Source: Pedobacter sp. SYSU D00535
GTDB taxonomy: Bacteria; Bacteroidota; Bacteroidia; Sphingobacteriales; Sphingobacteriaceae
Assembly (NCBI RefSeq): GCF_017355855.1
Contig: NZ_JAFEWD010000001.1
Location: forward strand, 744,001 to 808,000
Length of the DNA: 64,000 bases
Reading direction: 5' to 3'
Each line of letters opens with the position of its first letter. The first letter of the stretch is position 1. Both the position numbers and the translations under genes were made by a program. Shown in pieces: positions 8,284 to 16,513 of the stretch. A model generated the notes under the pieces. It was not told where the DNA came from, searched no databases, and saw only the letters and a program-made list of their open reading frames with translations.

Positions 8284-8937
8284 ATGGACATCTTATCATT
8301 ATTAAACTGGCGCTACGCAGCCAAACGAATGACCGGACAGGAAGTTCCACAGGAAAAAATAGACCGCATACTAGAGAGCATTCAATTATCCGCATCTTCA
8401 ATCGGTATGCAACCATTCCGCGTGTTAGTGATCAAAGACACTGAGTTAAAGTCAAAGATACGGGAAGTTGCAGCAAACCAACCACAAATAACAGAAGCCT
8501 CACACTTGTTGGTGTTTGCAGCCTGGGACACGATAACTCAAGAGCGGGTTGAGGACTACTTAAACAGAACAATTGAAGTACGTCAGGTGACTCGAGAATC
8601 CCTTGCTCCTTTAAAAGCTTACGCGGATAGCATGCTCAACAACTCTCCGGAACAAAACTTTAATTGGACATCGAGACAGGCCTATATCGCCCTGGGAACG
8701 GCTCTTATTGCTGCTGCAGCAGAAAAAGTAGACGCAACTCCAATGGAAGGATTTAATCCACAAGCCTTGGATGAACTTCTAGGACTACAGGAATTAGGAT
8801 TAAAAAGTGTGACTTTGCTACCCCTTGGCTATCGGGACATTGAAAACGACTGGCTTGTAAATCTTCCTAAAGTCAGAACTAAAAAGGAAGACCTTTTCAT
8901 CACTGATAAAGAATTGCAGGCTACTGCAAGTGCATAA
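8284..8937 (+). CDS. NAD(P)H-dependent oxidoreductase, nitroreductase family
   Basis: FMN enzyme of the NfsB type that reduces nitroaromatics, quinones or similar electrophiles with NAD(P)H. The protein begins MDILSLLNWRYAAKRMTG, with the FMN-contacting RYAAKRM, then LSASSIGMQPFRVLVI, a helix with ASHLLVFAA, and the C-terminal LLPLGYRDIENDW. Start ATG 8284 gives 217 residues, the normal size; the longer frame to 8212 would pass through the promoter. It is divergent from hxlR, with an operator-like repeat around its promoter and a strong terminator after it. Confidence 0.9.
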   Translation: MDILSLLNWRYAAKRMTGQEVPQEKIDRILESIQLSASSIGMQPFRVLVIKDTELKSKIREVAANQPQITEASHLLVFAAWDTITQERVEDYLNRTIEVRQVTRESLAPLKAYADSMLNNSPEQNFNWTSRQAYIALGTALIAAAAEKVDATPMEGFNPQALDELLGLQELGLKSVTLLPLGYRDIENDWLVNLPKVRTKKEDLFITDKELQATASA

Positions 8938-8980
8938 ACAGAAGCGCTTGTCCCCAGCAAACAGCTAGCATTGAAACAAA

Positions 8981-9015
8981 AAAAAGGCGTCTTAGCAACT
9001 AAGACGCCTTTTTTT
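8981..9015. terminator. Bidirectional terminator between the nitroreductase gene and rpmA
   Basis: Stem AGGCGTCTTAG (8985-8995) / CTAAGACGCCT (8999-9009), 3-base loop, A-run on one side and T-run on the other. Confidence 0.92.
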
Positions 9016-9031
9016 ATTAAATCTGAATTTC

Positions 9032-9304
9032 TTATTCTGCAGAAGCTGCTGCTACTGGGATTACAGAAACGTATGATTTGTTATCTGCTTTCTTTCTGAA
9101 AACTACCTGTCCATCAACTAAAGCAAATAAAGTATGATCTTTACCCAAACCTACGTTTTTATCAGGATGGTGTTTTGTACCCCGCTGACGTACGATGATA
9201 TTTCCTGCAATTGCATTCTGACCACCGAAAATTTTAATACCTAAACGCTTGCTATGCGACTCGCGACCGTTCTTCGAACTACCGGCTCCTTTTTTGTGTG
9301 CCAT
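9032..9304 (-). CDS. rpmA: 50S ribosomal protein bL27
   Basis: Large-subunit ribosomal protein near the peptidyl-transferase centre. The N-terminus [20 protein letters not shown] is the canonical bL27 start, with no cleavable Firmicutes-type extension, and [19 protein letters not shown] is diagnostic. The 90 residues are normal. It follows rplU by about 92 bases on the same strand, as in most bacteria, and ends at a bidirectional terminator. Confidence 0.98.
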   Translation of the reverse strand: MAHKKGAGSSKNGRESHSKRLGIKIFGGQNAIAGNIIVRQRGTKHHPDKNVGLGKDHTLFALVDGQVVFRKKADNKSYVSVIPVAAASAE

Positions 9305-9396
9305 TTTTTCTTATCTTTTTAACCGGGAAACCCAATTATGTTTTAAACTCTGTTTTTTAAGTCGTTCGGACTTTTAACTCACTACTTCCTGCTTTA

Positions 9397-9708
9397 TTAT
9401 AAAGCGATGTCAGTAATTTGAATTTTTGTAAACTGCTGACGGTGACCATTTTTCTTCTTGTAGCCTTTACGACGTTTTTTCTTGAAGACGATCACTTTAT
9501 CTCCTTTTAAATGAGACAAAATTGTAGCCGAAACTTTAGCTCCTTTCAATGCATCAGCACCTACTTTAATATCACTTCCGTTAGCAGCTAACAATACCTT
9601 GTCAAATTCAATACTAGCGCCCTCGTCACCTTGTAATCTGTGTACAAAGATCTGCTGGTCTTTTGCAACTTTGAATTGCTGTCCTGCTATATTTACTATT
9701 GCGTACAT
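9397..9708 (-). CDS. rplU: 50S ribosomal protein bL21
   Basis: Large-subunit ribosomal protein bL21. It starts MYAIVNIAGQQFKVAKDQ and contains VIVFKKKRRKGYKKKNGHRQ, the bL21 signature. ATG 9708 gives 103 residues. The frame stays open upstream to 9759, but that extension passes through the promoter box at 9735-9742. It is first gene of the rplU-rpmA operon with a short leader of about 20 bases. Confidence 0.98.
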   Translation of the reverse strand: MYAIVNIAGQQFKVAKDQQIFVHRLQGDEGASIEFDKVLLAANGSDIKVGADALKGAKVSATILSHLKGDKVIVFKKKRRKGYKKKNGHRQQFTKIQITDIAL

Positions 9709-9734
9709 TGTTAGTATGTTTTTTAAATGAGGTG

Positions 9735-9742
9735 CAAATATA
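9735..9742 (-). promoter_or_regulatory. TAnnTTTG promoter box for rplU-rpmA
   Basis: TATATTTG on the minus strand, 26 bases before the rplU ATG. Confidence 0.75.
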
Positions 9743-9933
9743 GGGAATAAAAGTTTCAATCAAAACCTTTTTTGTTTTTTGAAACTAGCATTTATTTCTC
9801 CATTTTTATTGGTCCTGTTGTTAGTTATAGCAGTTTCTACCTCCCCCTTAAAAACTACTTTCGCAAAAAAAGCTGCTGCTCCTACCAGGCTCAATTTAGA
9901 CGGCAAATATTTCATCACCGTTTACAGCAATTA

Positions 9934-10212
9934 CTATTTCCTTACATTAACCAATCGGAACGAGCGCAGGCCGAGTCGTTTTTTAAACCACGCTACGGCT
10001 GAGATCAATTCATCTGTACCCCCACCCCTTAGTCCAATATTCTCAAAAATAAAAAAAGCATCTCTGGCTACACCGTAAAATCCCTCTACTAAGGGTAAAC
10101 AGCTCACGTCCGGAACTCTTGTAACCTTTACCCGTGTGTGGCCCCCGTATTCACAGATAAAATCGCTATCGGGAATGTCCTTATACCACAAAATAAAATA
10201 CTTTCTTTTCAT
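9934..10212 (-). CDS. Uncharacterised protein, third gene of the receiver operon (92 aa)
   Basis: I do not recognise a family. The protein starts MKRKYFILWYKDIPDSDFIC, is basic (final segment KKRLGLRSFRLVNVRK), has no signal peptide or membrane helix, and contains a central EGFYGVARDAFFIF. It overlaps the receiver gene upstream by 4 bases (ATGA), so it is translationally coupled to it. Together with the gene at 10583 it appears to form a dedicated accessory set for the receiver protein. It could be a binding partner or a small output module; no enzymatic motif is visible. Confidence 0.7.
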   Translation of the reverse strand: MKRKYFILWYKDIPDSDFICEYGGHTRVKVTRVPDVSCLPLVEGFYGVARDAFFIFENIGLRGGGTDELISAVAWFKKRLGLRSFRLVNVRK

Positions 10213-10586
10213 AAGTCAACGTTTTTAGCATGAATACAAGCTTCCACTGTAGCCAAAAGCATGCTCAAGTCGAAAGGTTTAGATATTATGTCATTACAGC
10301 CGCAAGTACTGGCAATCTTCAGCAAATTAGGATACGCAGATACAATAACTACGGGTAAATGACACGTAGCAGAATTTCGCTTGATCTGCCGACACACTTC
10401 ATCACCTGTTGTACCGTTCAGAAGGTAATCCACTAAGACAATGTCTGGCGAAAAGTTGGCTATCATTACGAATAGTTCTTGACAACTCTCTATTGTTTTT
10501 ACCTCGTAATCAGCATATGTGAGAACTTCTTCCATCACATCAAGCACTTCTGCGTCGTCATCTAAAATTAAGACCCGTTTCTTCAT
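10209..10586 (-). CDS. Stand-alone CheY-like response regulator receiver
   Basis: Single receiver domain with no output domain (125 aa). The acidic pocket DDDAEV (residues 8-13), the phospho-acceptor in IVLVDYLLNG, the switch serine in VVIVSAYP and the lysine in IISKPFD are all present, so it should be phosphorylatable. No histidine kinase sits beside it. It lies between two short uncharacterised genes with 4-base overlaps on both sides, a strong sign that the three act together. A LuxR-type response regulator gene follows upstream of the operon but is separately arranged. Confidence 0.9.
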   Translation of the reverse strand: MKKRVLILDDDAEVLDVMEEVLTYADYEVKTIESCQELFVMIANFSPDIVLVDYLLNGTTGDEVCRQIKRNSATCHLPVVIVSAYPNLLKIASTCGCNDIISKPFDLSMLLATVEACIHAKNVDL

Positions 10587-10912
10587 AAGCTTTCATATGC
10601 ATCCCTAGTGATTTTTAGCTTATCAAGCCTTTGAAGCCCCCGTTGGCACCGAAATGCCTCCTTACTGCTTAACGACACTACAAACTCTGTATCGTCGACT
10701 CCCTTTGCCATCTGCCTAGGCTCTGCATCCAGACTGAAATAAGTATCGTATTGCATCGGCATATCTGAAAGATTAGGACGGTATCGCACCGGAGTTAAAT
10801 TGAGGACAACAAGGGTCTTTGACGAAAAAACAGATGTGGTCTTGGAAAGGAGAAACTTATACCCCCTCTGTTTCAAAAATTGTAGTAGATAAGGAGTCAG
10901 AAGTCTTTTCAT
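10583..10912 (-). CDS. Uncharacterised protein, first gene of the receiver operon (109 aa)
   Basis: No family recognised. It starts MKRLLTPYLLQFLKQRGYKF, is basic, lacks a signal peptide, and contains VRYRPNLSDMPMQYDTYFSL followed by a helical C-terminus rich in Arg/Lys (FRCQRGLQRLDKLKIT). Its promoter box (10937-10944) is the only one seen for the three-gene unit. The 4-base overlap with the receiver gene indicates coupled translation. The reading frame is the longest on either strand here, and codon use is like that of neighbouring genes. Confidence 0.7.
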   Translation of the reverse strand: MKRLLTPYLLQFLKQRGYKFLLSKTTSVFSSKTLVVLNLTPVRYRPNLSDMPMQYDTYFSLDAEPRQMAKGVDDTEFVVSLSSKEAFRCQRGLQRLDKLKITRDAYESL

Positions 10913-10936
10913 AAGCTGATGTTGCTACAACAAAAG

Positions 10937-10944
10937 CAAATTTA
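10937..10944 (-). promoter_or_regulatory. TAnnTTTG promoter box for the three-gene receiver operon
   Basis: TAAATTTG on the minus strand, 25 bases before the ATG at 10912. Confidence 0.7.
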
Positions 10945-11027
10945 GTTCCCACTGAGAACAAAAAAATCTGAAGAAATACTGGTTTTAGGTTCGGGAAATA
11001 CGGCTTTCTCTCCTACTAAGGTGTTGC

Positions 11028-11666
11028 TTAAGCGACTAATCCGCTCTGAACGGCAAATCGGATCAGGGCAGCAGTATTTCGCGTTCCGGTTTTTTCAAGC
11101 AAATTTTGACGGTGACCTTCCACCGTCCGGCGACTCGTGAAAAGCTTCTCGGCAATTTCGTTATTGGTAAAACCCTCGGCAATAAGAAGGAGCACCTCTT
11201 TTTCCCGTCGGGAAAGCTCAATACCTGAACCGGTATTGGGCGCAGAAAAAGCAGCTTTATTCAAGAGTTTTACACTCATTTCTGAACAAATGTACTTCGA
11301 GCCCGCAGCCACGTGCTTAATCGCAAAAAGGAGCTCGTCCCGGCTAATATTTTTCAAAAGATATCCCGCAGCTCCAGCGCGCATAGCTTCCAACAGATAC
11401 TGTTCGTTATCTACCATCGAAAGAAAAAGCACCTTCAACTGTGGATTATTCCTTTTTATCTCCTCCAGTAAACCGAGTCCGTTAAGTCCGTTCATATTCA
11501 GATCGGTTAAAAGGATCTGTGCATCCACTCCATTGGCTAGTTTTTGTATTGCCTCTATGCCATTCACTGCTTCATCTACAACTACAATTTCATTTTCCTT
11601 CTCAATCAGCGACTTTATTCCGTTTCGTACAATGTTGTGATCCTCTGCTAAAAATACCTTTATCAA
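11028..11666 (-). CDS. NarL/FixJ-type response regulator (receiver plus LuxR helix-turn-helix)
   Basis: Two-component transcription factor of 212 residues. Receiver domain (about 1-120): AEDHNIV acidic pocket, phospho-acceptor in LLTDLNMNG, FLSMVDN and the lysine in YLLKNIS. DNA-binding domain (about 148-210): ELSRREKEVLLLIAEGFTNN, then SRRTVEGHRQNLLEKTGTRN, the LuxR recognition helix. No cognate kinase is adjacent. A minus-strand GATATTTG about 45 bases upstream is one mismatch from the -7 consensus. Confidence 0.93.
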   Translation of the reverse strand: MIKVFLAEDHNIVRNGIKSLIEKENEIVVVDEAVNGIEAIQKLANGVDAQILLTDLNMNGLNGLGLLEEIKRNNPQLKVLFLSMVDNEQYLLEAMRAGAAGYLLKNISRDELLFAIKHVAAGSKYICSEMSVKLLNKAAFSAPNTGSGIELSRREKEVLLLIAEGFTNNEIAEKLFTSRRTVEGHRQNLLEKTGTRNTAALIRFAVQSGLVA

Positions 11667-11810
11667 TTCCTGTAATCTTACTTGTCCTGAAAAAATTCAG
11701 CTCAGCCAAATATCAAAATTTTATGCATTGACGGAGATAAGGGTAAATACCTGTTTTTAGGGAGGGAAAAATACGCAGTAGCTATTCCGACTACTTTCAG
11801 GGAGGAAAAT

Positions 11811-11850
11811 AAAGGGAAAAAACGATAAAAGCCGGCGCTTCTACACCGGC
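11811..11850 (-). terminator. Intrinsic terminator of the PAP2 gene
   Basis: On the minus strand GCCGGTG-TAGAAG-CGCCGGC (one G-U pair) followed by TTTTATCGTTTTTT. Confidence 0.8.
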
Positions 11851-11908
11851 ATGAAAACAATATAAAGGGCCAGGAGCAATACTTGTTCGCCTTTAAGGAT
11901 TTGCAGCA

Positions 11909-12730
11909 CTAAAAGGTGTAAGAAAGCTGTAAGCCACTGTAACTTGCCCCACCGAAGGGAACTACGCTTAAGTTATTGTTTGCCTTTTTATGAAGATGCG
12001 GCACCAAAATTCCCGCACCTGCGCCAACTGCATAACCAATCAGGTTATCGCTCAAGAAATGCATGCCGGCCCTCAAGCGGTAGTAACCGACTGTTGCTGG
12101 TACCAGGGCTGCCGCAGCCCATACATAAGGTTTCGCTTTTGATTCAGGATTAAAATCACTGAACACTTTCGCCGCAAAAAAGGTTGCTGAAGCTGTTGCC
12201 GCAGTATGCCCTGCAAAAAAGGATCGTTGCGCACCTTTCTTTGTCCTTTCCCCCAAAGGCGCCGCAGTACCATAGGTAAAAGGTCGACTCCTGTTTACAG
12301 CCCCCGCCGTGATAGTGTACATTGCTCCTGTTACAGCCATTGTTTCCAGGTATAAGGCCATCACTTGACCAGCTTTACTCCCAACATTCCTGTTTAAGAG
12401 CAAAGCAACCGGCATGGCAAAAGAAGCATAGAAAGGATAATAACTCAACTTGTCCGCATTTTCTGAGTAATCCCCGGCAGAAAACCTGTCGAAAGCGGGA
12501 ACATCATTTTTAGACATCTGAGCAAGTTCCGACTCTGTGAGTCCTTCTTTATTTTGGATAAGCTTAAAACCTAAAACGTTTAAACCAATCCCAACTGCTA
12601 TTGCCGGGCCGTCCACCTTGAGACTAGTTTTATAGGGAGACCAATTCCGTCCAAGGGAATCAGTCTGACTAAATGCACCTTGCGTGTATGCTGTAAGAAG
12701 GAAAAATAAAAATGTTATATTTCTTATCAT
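11909..12730 (-). CDS. PAP2-superfamily phosphatase (membrane lipid phosphatase), secreted N-terminus
   Basis: Acid-phosphatase-type enzyme acting on phosphatidate or polyprenyl pyrophosphates at the periplasmic face. A signal peptide (about 1-22, ending AFSQ) precedes several hydrophobic stretches. The three catalytic motifs are visible: AVNRSRPFTYG (motif 1), RSFFAGHTA (motif 2, with A replacing the usual serine-glycine pair order) and YRLRAGMHFLSD (motif 3, with the nucleophilic histidine). The 273 residues end in a beta-rich tail, GLQLSYTF, reminiscent of outer-membrane targeting. Substrate is unknown. Confidence 0.88.
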   Translation of the reverse strand: MIRNITFLFFLLTAYTQGAFSQTDSLGRNWSPYKTSLKVDGPAIAVGIGLNVLGFKLIQNKEGLTESELAQMSKNDVPAFDRFSAGDYSENADKLSYYPFYASFAMPVALLLNRNVGSKAGQVMALYLETMAVTGAMYTITAGAVNRSRPFTYGTAAPLGERTKKGAQRSFFAGHTAATASATFFAAKVFSDFNPESKAKPYVWAAAALVPATVGYYRLRAGMHFLSDNLIGYAVGAGAGILVPHLHKKANNNLSVVPFGGASYSGLQLSYTF

Positions 12731-12814
12731 GTTGTATAGTGTTTATAGCCTTAACACGATAAGATTTTAAATAGTTTGATTGTGCAGGTTGCTTCTACTG
12801 TCTGGATAAAAAAG

Positions 12815-13273
12815 TCACATTAAAAATCTTTTCTGCGCCATCACATACCCTAAATGCAATCCTTCGTGCATACAGACATATTTTAAAGCATCATCAATAT
12901 TGTTTAGGGCAACGCCTGAACTGGTGGTATAGGCGGTGTAGTTTGAAAATAATCCGCTTTTTAGATCGGCCCGCAACTGTTCAATCGTCGCTGTTAAATA
13001 GGCTTTTAGTTCTTGAATTTCTTCCTCAGTTACCGTTGCTTCTGGCTTTGTTCCTCGCCCATACCGGCCCACTATTTCGGCAGGAACTATTAATGGTTCA
13101 TTTCCTAGCTTGTAACACAGCACTTGTTGACTCGCCACCAAGTGCCCAAGATGCCATGCAATATTATTATTAAAATTTGGAGGGACGGTATTAAGGCTCT
13201 CAATAGAAAGCCCCTCAATCAATTTAAGAAAGCTTTTGCGAGCATTTTCTATCACGTCAATGTACATATTCAT
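12815..13273 (-). CDS. DinB-superfamily protein (four-helix, metal-binding type)
   Basis: Helical-bundle protein of 152 residues. The metal-binding histidines are seen in NIAWHLGHLVASQ (first helix pair) and CMHEGLHLGYV (C-terminal). DinB/YfiT-like proteins include thiol-dependent transferases, but most are uncharacterised. The promoter box at 13278-13285 lies right before the first ATG (13273), so the transcript may be leaderless. The second ATG (13267, MYIDVIENA) is an alternative start. Confidence 0.85.
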   Translation of the reverse strand: MNMYIDVIENARKSFLKLIEGLSIESLNTVPPNFNNNIAWHLGHLVASQQVLCYKLGNEPLIVPAEIVGRYGRGTKPEATVTEEEIQELKAYLTATIEQLRADLKSGLFSNYTAYTTSSGVALNNIDDALKYVCMHEGLHLGYVMAQKRFLM

Positions 13274-13277
13274 AAAA

Positions 13278-13285
13278 CAAAAATA
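13278..13285 (-). promoter_or_regulatory. TAnnTTTG promoter box for the DinB gene
   Basis: TATTTTTG on the minus strand, 4 bases before the first ATG; suggests a leaderless message. Confidence 0.6.
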
Positions 13286-13449
13286 TGATCTGCCGTCTTA
13301 GAGTTAAAATGATCTTCTTCGAGTACAGGACGATCAGTAACTATTATTTAATATTTCATTAAACTTTATTTATATTTAATGAAAATTTTACAACAATTAT
13401 TTTTATTTGTTGTAATACTATTAGATCTTATCAGAATAACACAAACGCT

Positions 13450-13668
13450 ATGAAAACATACACAGTCAATATCAACGGAGTTCCTTACTTTATTGAGCAG
13501 CCAAGCAGTGATTATAATATTTTCTATGTTAACAGAAAAAAAGGAACCTGCTGTATCGCGAAGGATGCGAACAAGAAGTGGATTATTGAAACTCAAGTAA
13601 ATCCTGAAGCTCAGATTCCAGTAGAGCAGATAGGCCGTTTTCTCGAAGACCAATTGAGCATTAACTAG
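13450..13668 (+). CDS. Short conserved-looking protein of unknown function (72 aa)
   Basis: Not assigned to a family. Starts MKTYTVNINGVPYFIEQPSS, compact and probably beta-rich at the N-terminus, with a C-terminal helix (PVEQIGRFLEDQLSIN). No signal peptide or membrane segment; two adjacent cysteines (GTCCIAK). It lies alone between the DinB gene and a long non-coding stretch. The amphipathic composition and absence of a competing frame support a real gene, although a long open frame exists antisense to it (13366-13653). Confidence 0.65.
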   Translation: MKTYTVNINGVPYFIEQPSSDYNIFYVNRKKGTCCIAKDANKKWIIETQVNPEAQIPVEQIGRFLEDQLSIN

Positions 13669-14125
13669 GGTGCAAGGTGCAGATTACGCAGTGTATCTGC
13701 GAAATCTGCAGTCGCAGCTAGATCAGCTTATTCTGAATCTATATTACAGCCTTTTAGGAGCTATAGATTTAGTTATGCCCTTTATCTCCCCGCTTTCTAT
13801 TTTCTAAGCGTTACCATTGACTAGACTACCTTATTTCAAGCAATTTTATAAGCGATATTTCGGAGCCTACAAAGTTTGGTGAGAATTTCCTGCCTCAATT
13901 TCTACTCCCCATTCCTCAGTTTTCCCCAGAGCAGAAATAGCCTGAATAATTCCTACTTGGAACTTATTTCTTTTTAAGAAAAAAGCTAAAGAAATAGGGC
14001 AAAAAACGGGAGATTAATGAAAATGTTGTACTATTTAAGCGAGACAAGCGTTTAGGCATCAAAGTTGGATATATCAACCCAAGTTGATTATTGAACAACA
14101 AAGATGTTTAATAAATTAGCGCCTC
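13669..14125. other. Non-coding stretch between converging genes
   Basis: About 460 bases with no open frame longer than a dozen codons. It contains a 9-bp inverted repeat (TATTTCTTT at 13965-13973 / AAAGAAATA at 13988-13996) and ends in a strong terminator that no visible gene requires. It may encode a small RNA or be a decayed gene; no sequence was recognised. Confidence 0.5.
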
Positions 14126-14160
14126 AGGCCTTAAATTCCGATTTAAGGCCTTTTTAATTT
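14126..14160 (+). terminator. Orphan intrinsic terminator
   Basis: Perfect 11-bp stem AGGCCTTAAAT (14126-14136) / ATTTAAGGCCT (14141-14151), loop TCCG, followed on the plus strand by TTTTAATTTTT. The nearest plus-strand gene ends 457 bases upstream. Confidence 0.85.
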
Positions 14161-14165
14161 TTCGG

Positions 14166-14666
14166 CTATTTTTTGGCACGACTTTGTGCTTCGGCAATTC
14201 GATCGTTTACTTCCTGAATCAATCTCCTTGCAGCGTCTTTCAACTGTGGTTTTCCATTATAATCCACGTCAAAATCGATGTGTTTTGTTTTCTGCTGATA
14301 CTTAAACTCCAAATAGTATCGAGGGTCCACTGAACCATCCTCCCTATTGCCTTCCATACTCTCTGGAAAATTCCAAAACCCAAGATCCGCTGCCTTCCTG
14401 TGGAGATAAAGAAGGTCATCCTTATTTAGCTTCACATTGGTTCTAACCAGGGAGTCGCGGTCATTTAAGTATTGAAACTCGCCAGTTTTAGAATTATACT
14501 GATTAACCAAGCTATCGCCTGGGCCATACTTAAAAGTCAAGGACTCAAATTCAGCAAACTTGTAGGGTGCGTTTTTCACCATCATACCATAGTAGTACAT
14601 ACAGTAGACTAAAAATGGGACTACTATACTTAAACCCAAAAATATCCTTTTTGATCTATCGCTCAT
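14166..14666 (-). CDS. Uncharacterised single-pass membrane protein (166 aa)
   Basis: No family recognised. Residues 8-28 (FLGLSIVVPFLVYCMYYYGM) form an N-terminal transmembrane anchor; the remainder is probably periplasmic, hydrophilic and mixed alpha/beta, with LNKDDLLYLHRKAADLGFWNFPE and a basic tail. It is followed by the dicarboxylate symporter gene upstream on the same strand, 52 bases away, so a shared transcript is possible. A role as an accessory to the transporter cannot be shown from sequence. Confidence 0.75.
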   Translation of the reverse strand: MSDRSKRIFLGLSIVVPFLVYCMYYYGMMVKNAPYKFAEFESLTFKYGPGDSLVNQYNSKTGEFQYLNDRDSLVRTNVKLNKDDLLYLHRKAADLGFWNFPESMEGNREDGSVDPRYYLEFKYQQKTKHIDFDVDYNGKPQLKDAARRLIQEVNDRIAEAQSRAKK

Positions 14667-14718
14667 CTTAATTTAACTATTAATAAACAGGTAACAATAA
14701 CTTATCCAGCGTCCGAGC

Positions 14719-16089
14719 TTATTCAAAAACCTGATCATCCACAGGTTTATACTCCTTCTCCCACTTGGCAATTACAATGGTAGCCAGGCAATTTCCAATA
14801 ACGTTGACCGATGTTCTTGCCATGTCCATTAGCTCATCAATTCCAAGAATTGCCATGATTGGCCAGGCGGGCAAACCAAAAGAACTTGCCGTCCCCAGTA
14901 AAATAACCAGGGAAGCACGCGGTACGCCAGCCACTCCTTTGCTTGTAAGCATTAAGGTAAAGACAATTAACAATTGCTCGCCGATACTAAGATCAACTTT
15001 TGCTGCTTGAGCGACAAAGATAGCCGCCAGCGACAAATACAAAGTAGTACCATCTAAGTTGAAACTATAACCCGTGGGCATTACGAAAGCAACAATCTTT
15101 CGTGGAACACCCAATTTCTCCATATTCTCCATCGCTCGGGGAAGTGCAGCCTCTGAACTGGTGGTAGCAAAGGCAATAGAAACTGGCCCAGACACAGCTT
15201 GGATGAATTTTTTTATGGGCACTCCTACAAACAGCGCTATTGGTAGCAGCACGCCAAAAAGGAAAAACAGAAGCGCAACATACAATGTAATAAGCAACTT
15301 GATCAGATTAAGCAAAATATCTAACCCCATGTGCCCAACGGTTGCTGCAATGGCAGCTCCCACACCGATAGGCGCAAAGTACATGACAATGTTGGTAAAC
15401 TTGAACATCACTTCGGCCAGGCTTTCAGTGAAATTTAACATCGGCACGCGCTTATCCTCTCGTACCATTGCAAGGGCAACCCCAAAAATCACGCTGAACA
15501 CTACGATTTGAAGTATCTGTCCTTCTGCAATAGATTTAGCAATGTTTTCAGGGAAAATATGGAGGATAATGTCATTCCAGGACTGTGAAGGAACACTGGG
15601 CAACTCTTCATGAAAACCGGCAGGAAGGGAAATCCCAGCTCCTGCCTGAGAAATATTAATAGCAACCAGACCTATAGAAAGAGCAATGGTAGTGACAATT
15701 TCGAAATAGATGATAGACTTCCATCCCATTCTCCCCACCTGCCTCAGATCGGCATGTCCTGCAATCCCGTAAACCAGCGTAGCAAATAACAAGGGTGCCA
15801 CAATAGTTTTAATCATTTTCAAAAAGACCTTACTTAATACCTGCAGGTTTTTAGCTACTTCCGGAAAATCATTGCCTATTTCAGCGCCTACAATCATCGA
15901 AACCAAAATCCACGACGTCAGGGAGTTTTTCTTTATTCCGTAAAGCAAAAGCACAACTATCGCAAGCCACCTTGAAAACAGAAGCACCGATGGAGTAACG
16001 GGCACAAGATTATATGAATTGAGAAAAGCGAGAATTGCAGCAATAGAAACCGCAATTATAGCAGCAAAACCTGCTTGTTTTAACTTCAT
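14719..16089 (-). CDS. Dicarboxylate/amino acid:cation symporter (DAACS family)
   Basis: Inner-membrane symporter for C4-dicarboxylates, glutamate or aspartate with protons or sodium. Eight transmembrane helices and two re-entrant loops are expected; the family motifs TTSSEAALP (HP1), PTGYSFNLDGTTLY (TM7) and DMARTSVNVIGN (TM8, substrate arginine and asparagine) are intact. The 456 residues include a short N-terminal extra helix. Substrate is uncertain within the family. The promoter box is 20 bases upstream of the ATG. Confidence 0.93.
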   Translation of the reverse strand: MKLKQAGFAAIIAVSIAAILAFLNSYNLVPVTPSVLLFSRWLAIVVLLLYGIKKNSLTSWILVSMIVGAEIGNDFPEVAKNLQVLSKVFLKMIKTIVAPLLFATLVYGIAGHADLRQVGRMGWKSIIYFEIVTTIALSIGLVAINISQAGAGISLPAGFHEELPSVPSQSWNDIILHIFPENIAKSIAEGQILQIVVFSVIFGVALAMVREDKRVPMLNFTESLAEVMFKFTNIVMYFAPIGVGAAIAATVGHMGLDILLNLIKLLITLYVALLFFLFGVLLPIALFVGVPIKKFIQAVSGPVSIAFATTSSEAALPRAMENMEKLGVPRKIVAFVMPTGYSFNLDGTTLYLSLAAIFVAQAAKVDLSIGEQLLIVFTLMLTSKGVAGVPRASLVILLGTASSFGLPAWPIMAILGIDELMDMARTSVNVIGNCLATIVIAKWEKEYKPVDDQVFE

Positions 16090-16109
16090 GGAAAGGATTA
16101 ATGATCAGG

Positions 16110-16117
16110 CAAAGGTA
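16110..16117 (-). promoter_or_regulatory. TAnnTTTG promoter box for the DAACS symporter
   Basis: TACCTTTG on the minus strand, 20 bases before the ATG at 16089. Confidence 0.7.
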
Positions 16118-16206
16118 GTTATTTAGATTCACCACAGCAACGCTGGTTGGGGAAACCAGATGTGGAATTTAGAGAAAGGAAGAAGACGGAGCCCCTTCCT
16201 TTTATT

Positions 16207-16497
16207 CTACTTATCCTGACGAGCGACAAATTTGTGAAAGGTACTCACTTCTCCGTCAGCTTTTTTATCCTGATATAGAAAATCGAGTTTCTTTTCTTCA
16301 AATTTTTCAAAAAAGTCTTCCCATTCAATTTGCTCAAAACGATCGTCGTTATCGCTGTGATCAGGAAAATGAATTCGAAGAACCCCCTCGTCGTCACCTC
16401 TACCGGTATTTTTCACAGATGCGGGAACTCCTCCGCGGGCTTCAGCCCATTCTTGAATTTTTTTATGATCGTGTGTTGTCTCTGATGAACTACTCAT
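16207..16497 (-). CDS. Short conserved protein, often mislabelled as a branching enzyme (96 aa)
   Basis: Small acidic protein, start MSSSSETTHDHKKIQEWAEA, with the segment RGGVPASVKNTG, GVLRIHFPDHSD and WEDFFEKFEEKKLDFLYQDK. Proteins of this shape are widespread in Bacteroidota and Proteobacteria and have been labelled 1,4-alpha-glucan branching enzyme by propagation; the catalytic domain of that enzyme is plainly absent. Function unknown; stress-inducible expression is reported for similar small genes in general, but nothing here shows it. Confidence 0.8.
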   Translation of the reverse strand: MSSSSETTHDHKKIQEWAEARGGVPASVKNTGRGDDEGVLRIHFPDHSDNDDRFEQIEWEDFFEKFEEKKLDFLYQDKKADGEVSTFHKFVARQDK

Positions 16498-16513
16498 GGT
16501 TATTATTATTTAA

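Noticed and set aside
9772-10078. A plus-strand frame with a hydrophobic, signal-like start opposite the receiver-operon gene
   Set aside because: It opens with TTG, has no promoter, and its second half is antisense to a coupled minus-strand gene; the hydrophobicity follows from a T-rich tract.
13366-13653. Minus-strand frame antisense to the 72-residue gene
   Set aside because: A plus-strand frame with compact, ordinary protein composition explains the DNA better; the minus frame is a run of hydrophobic residues from A/T-rich sequence.
16207-16497. 1,4-alpha-glucan branching enzyme
   Set aside because: Only 96 residues and no catalytic motif; the name attached to relatives appears to be a propagated error.
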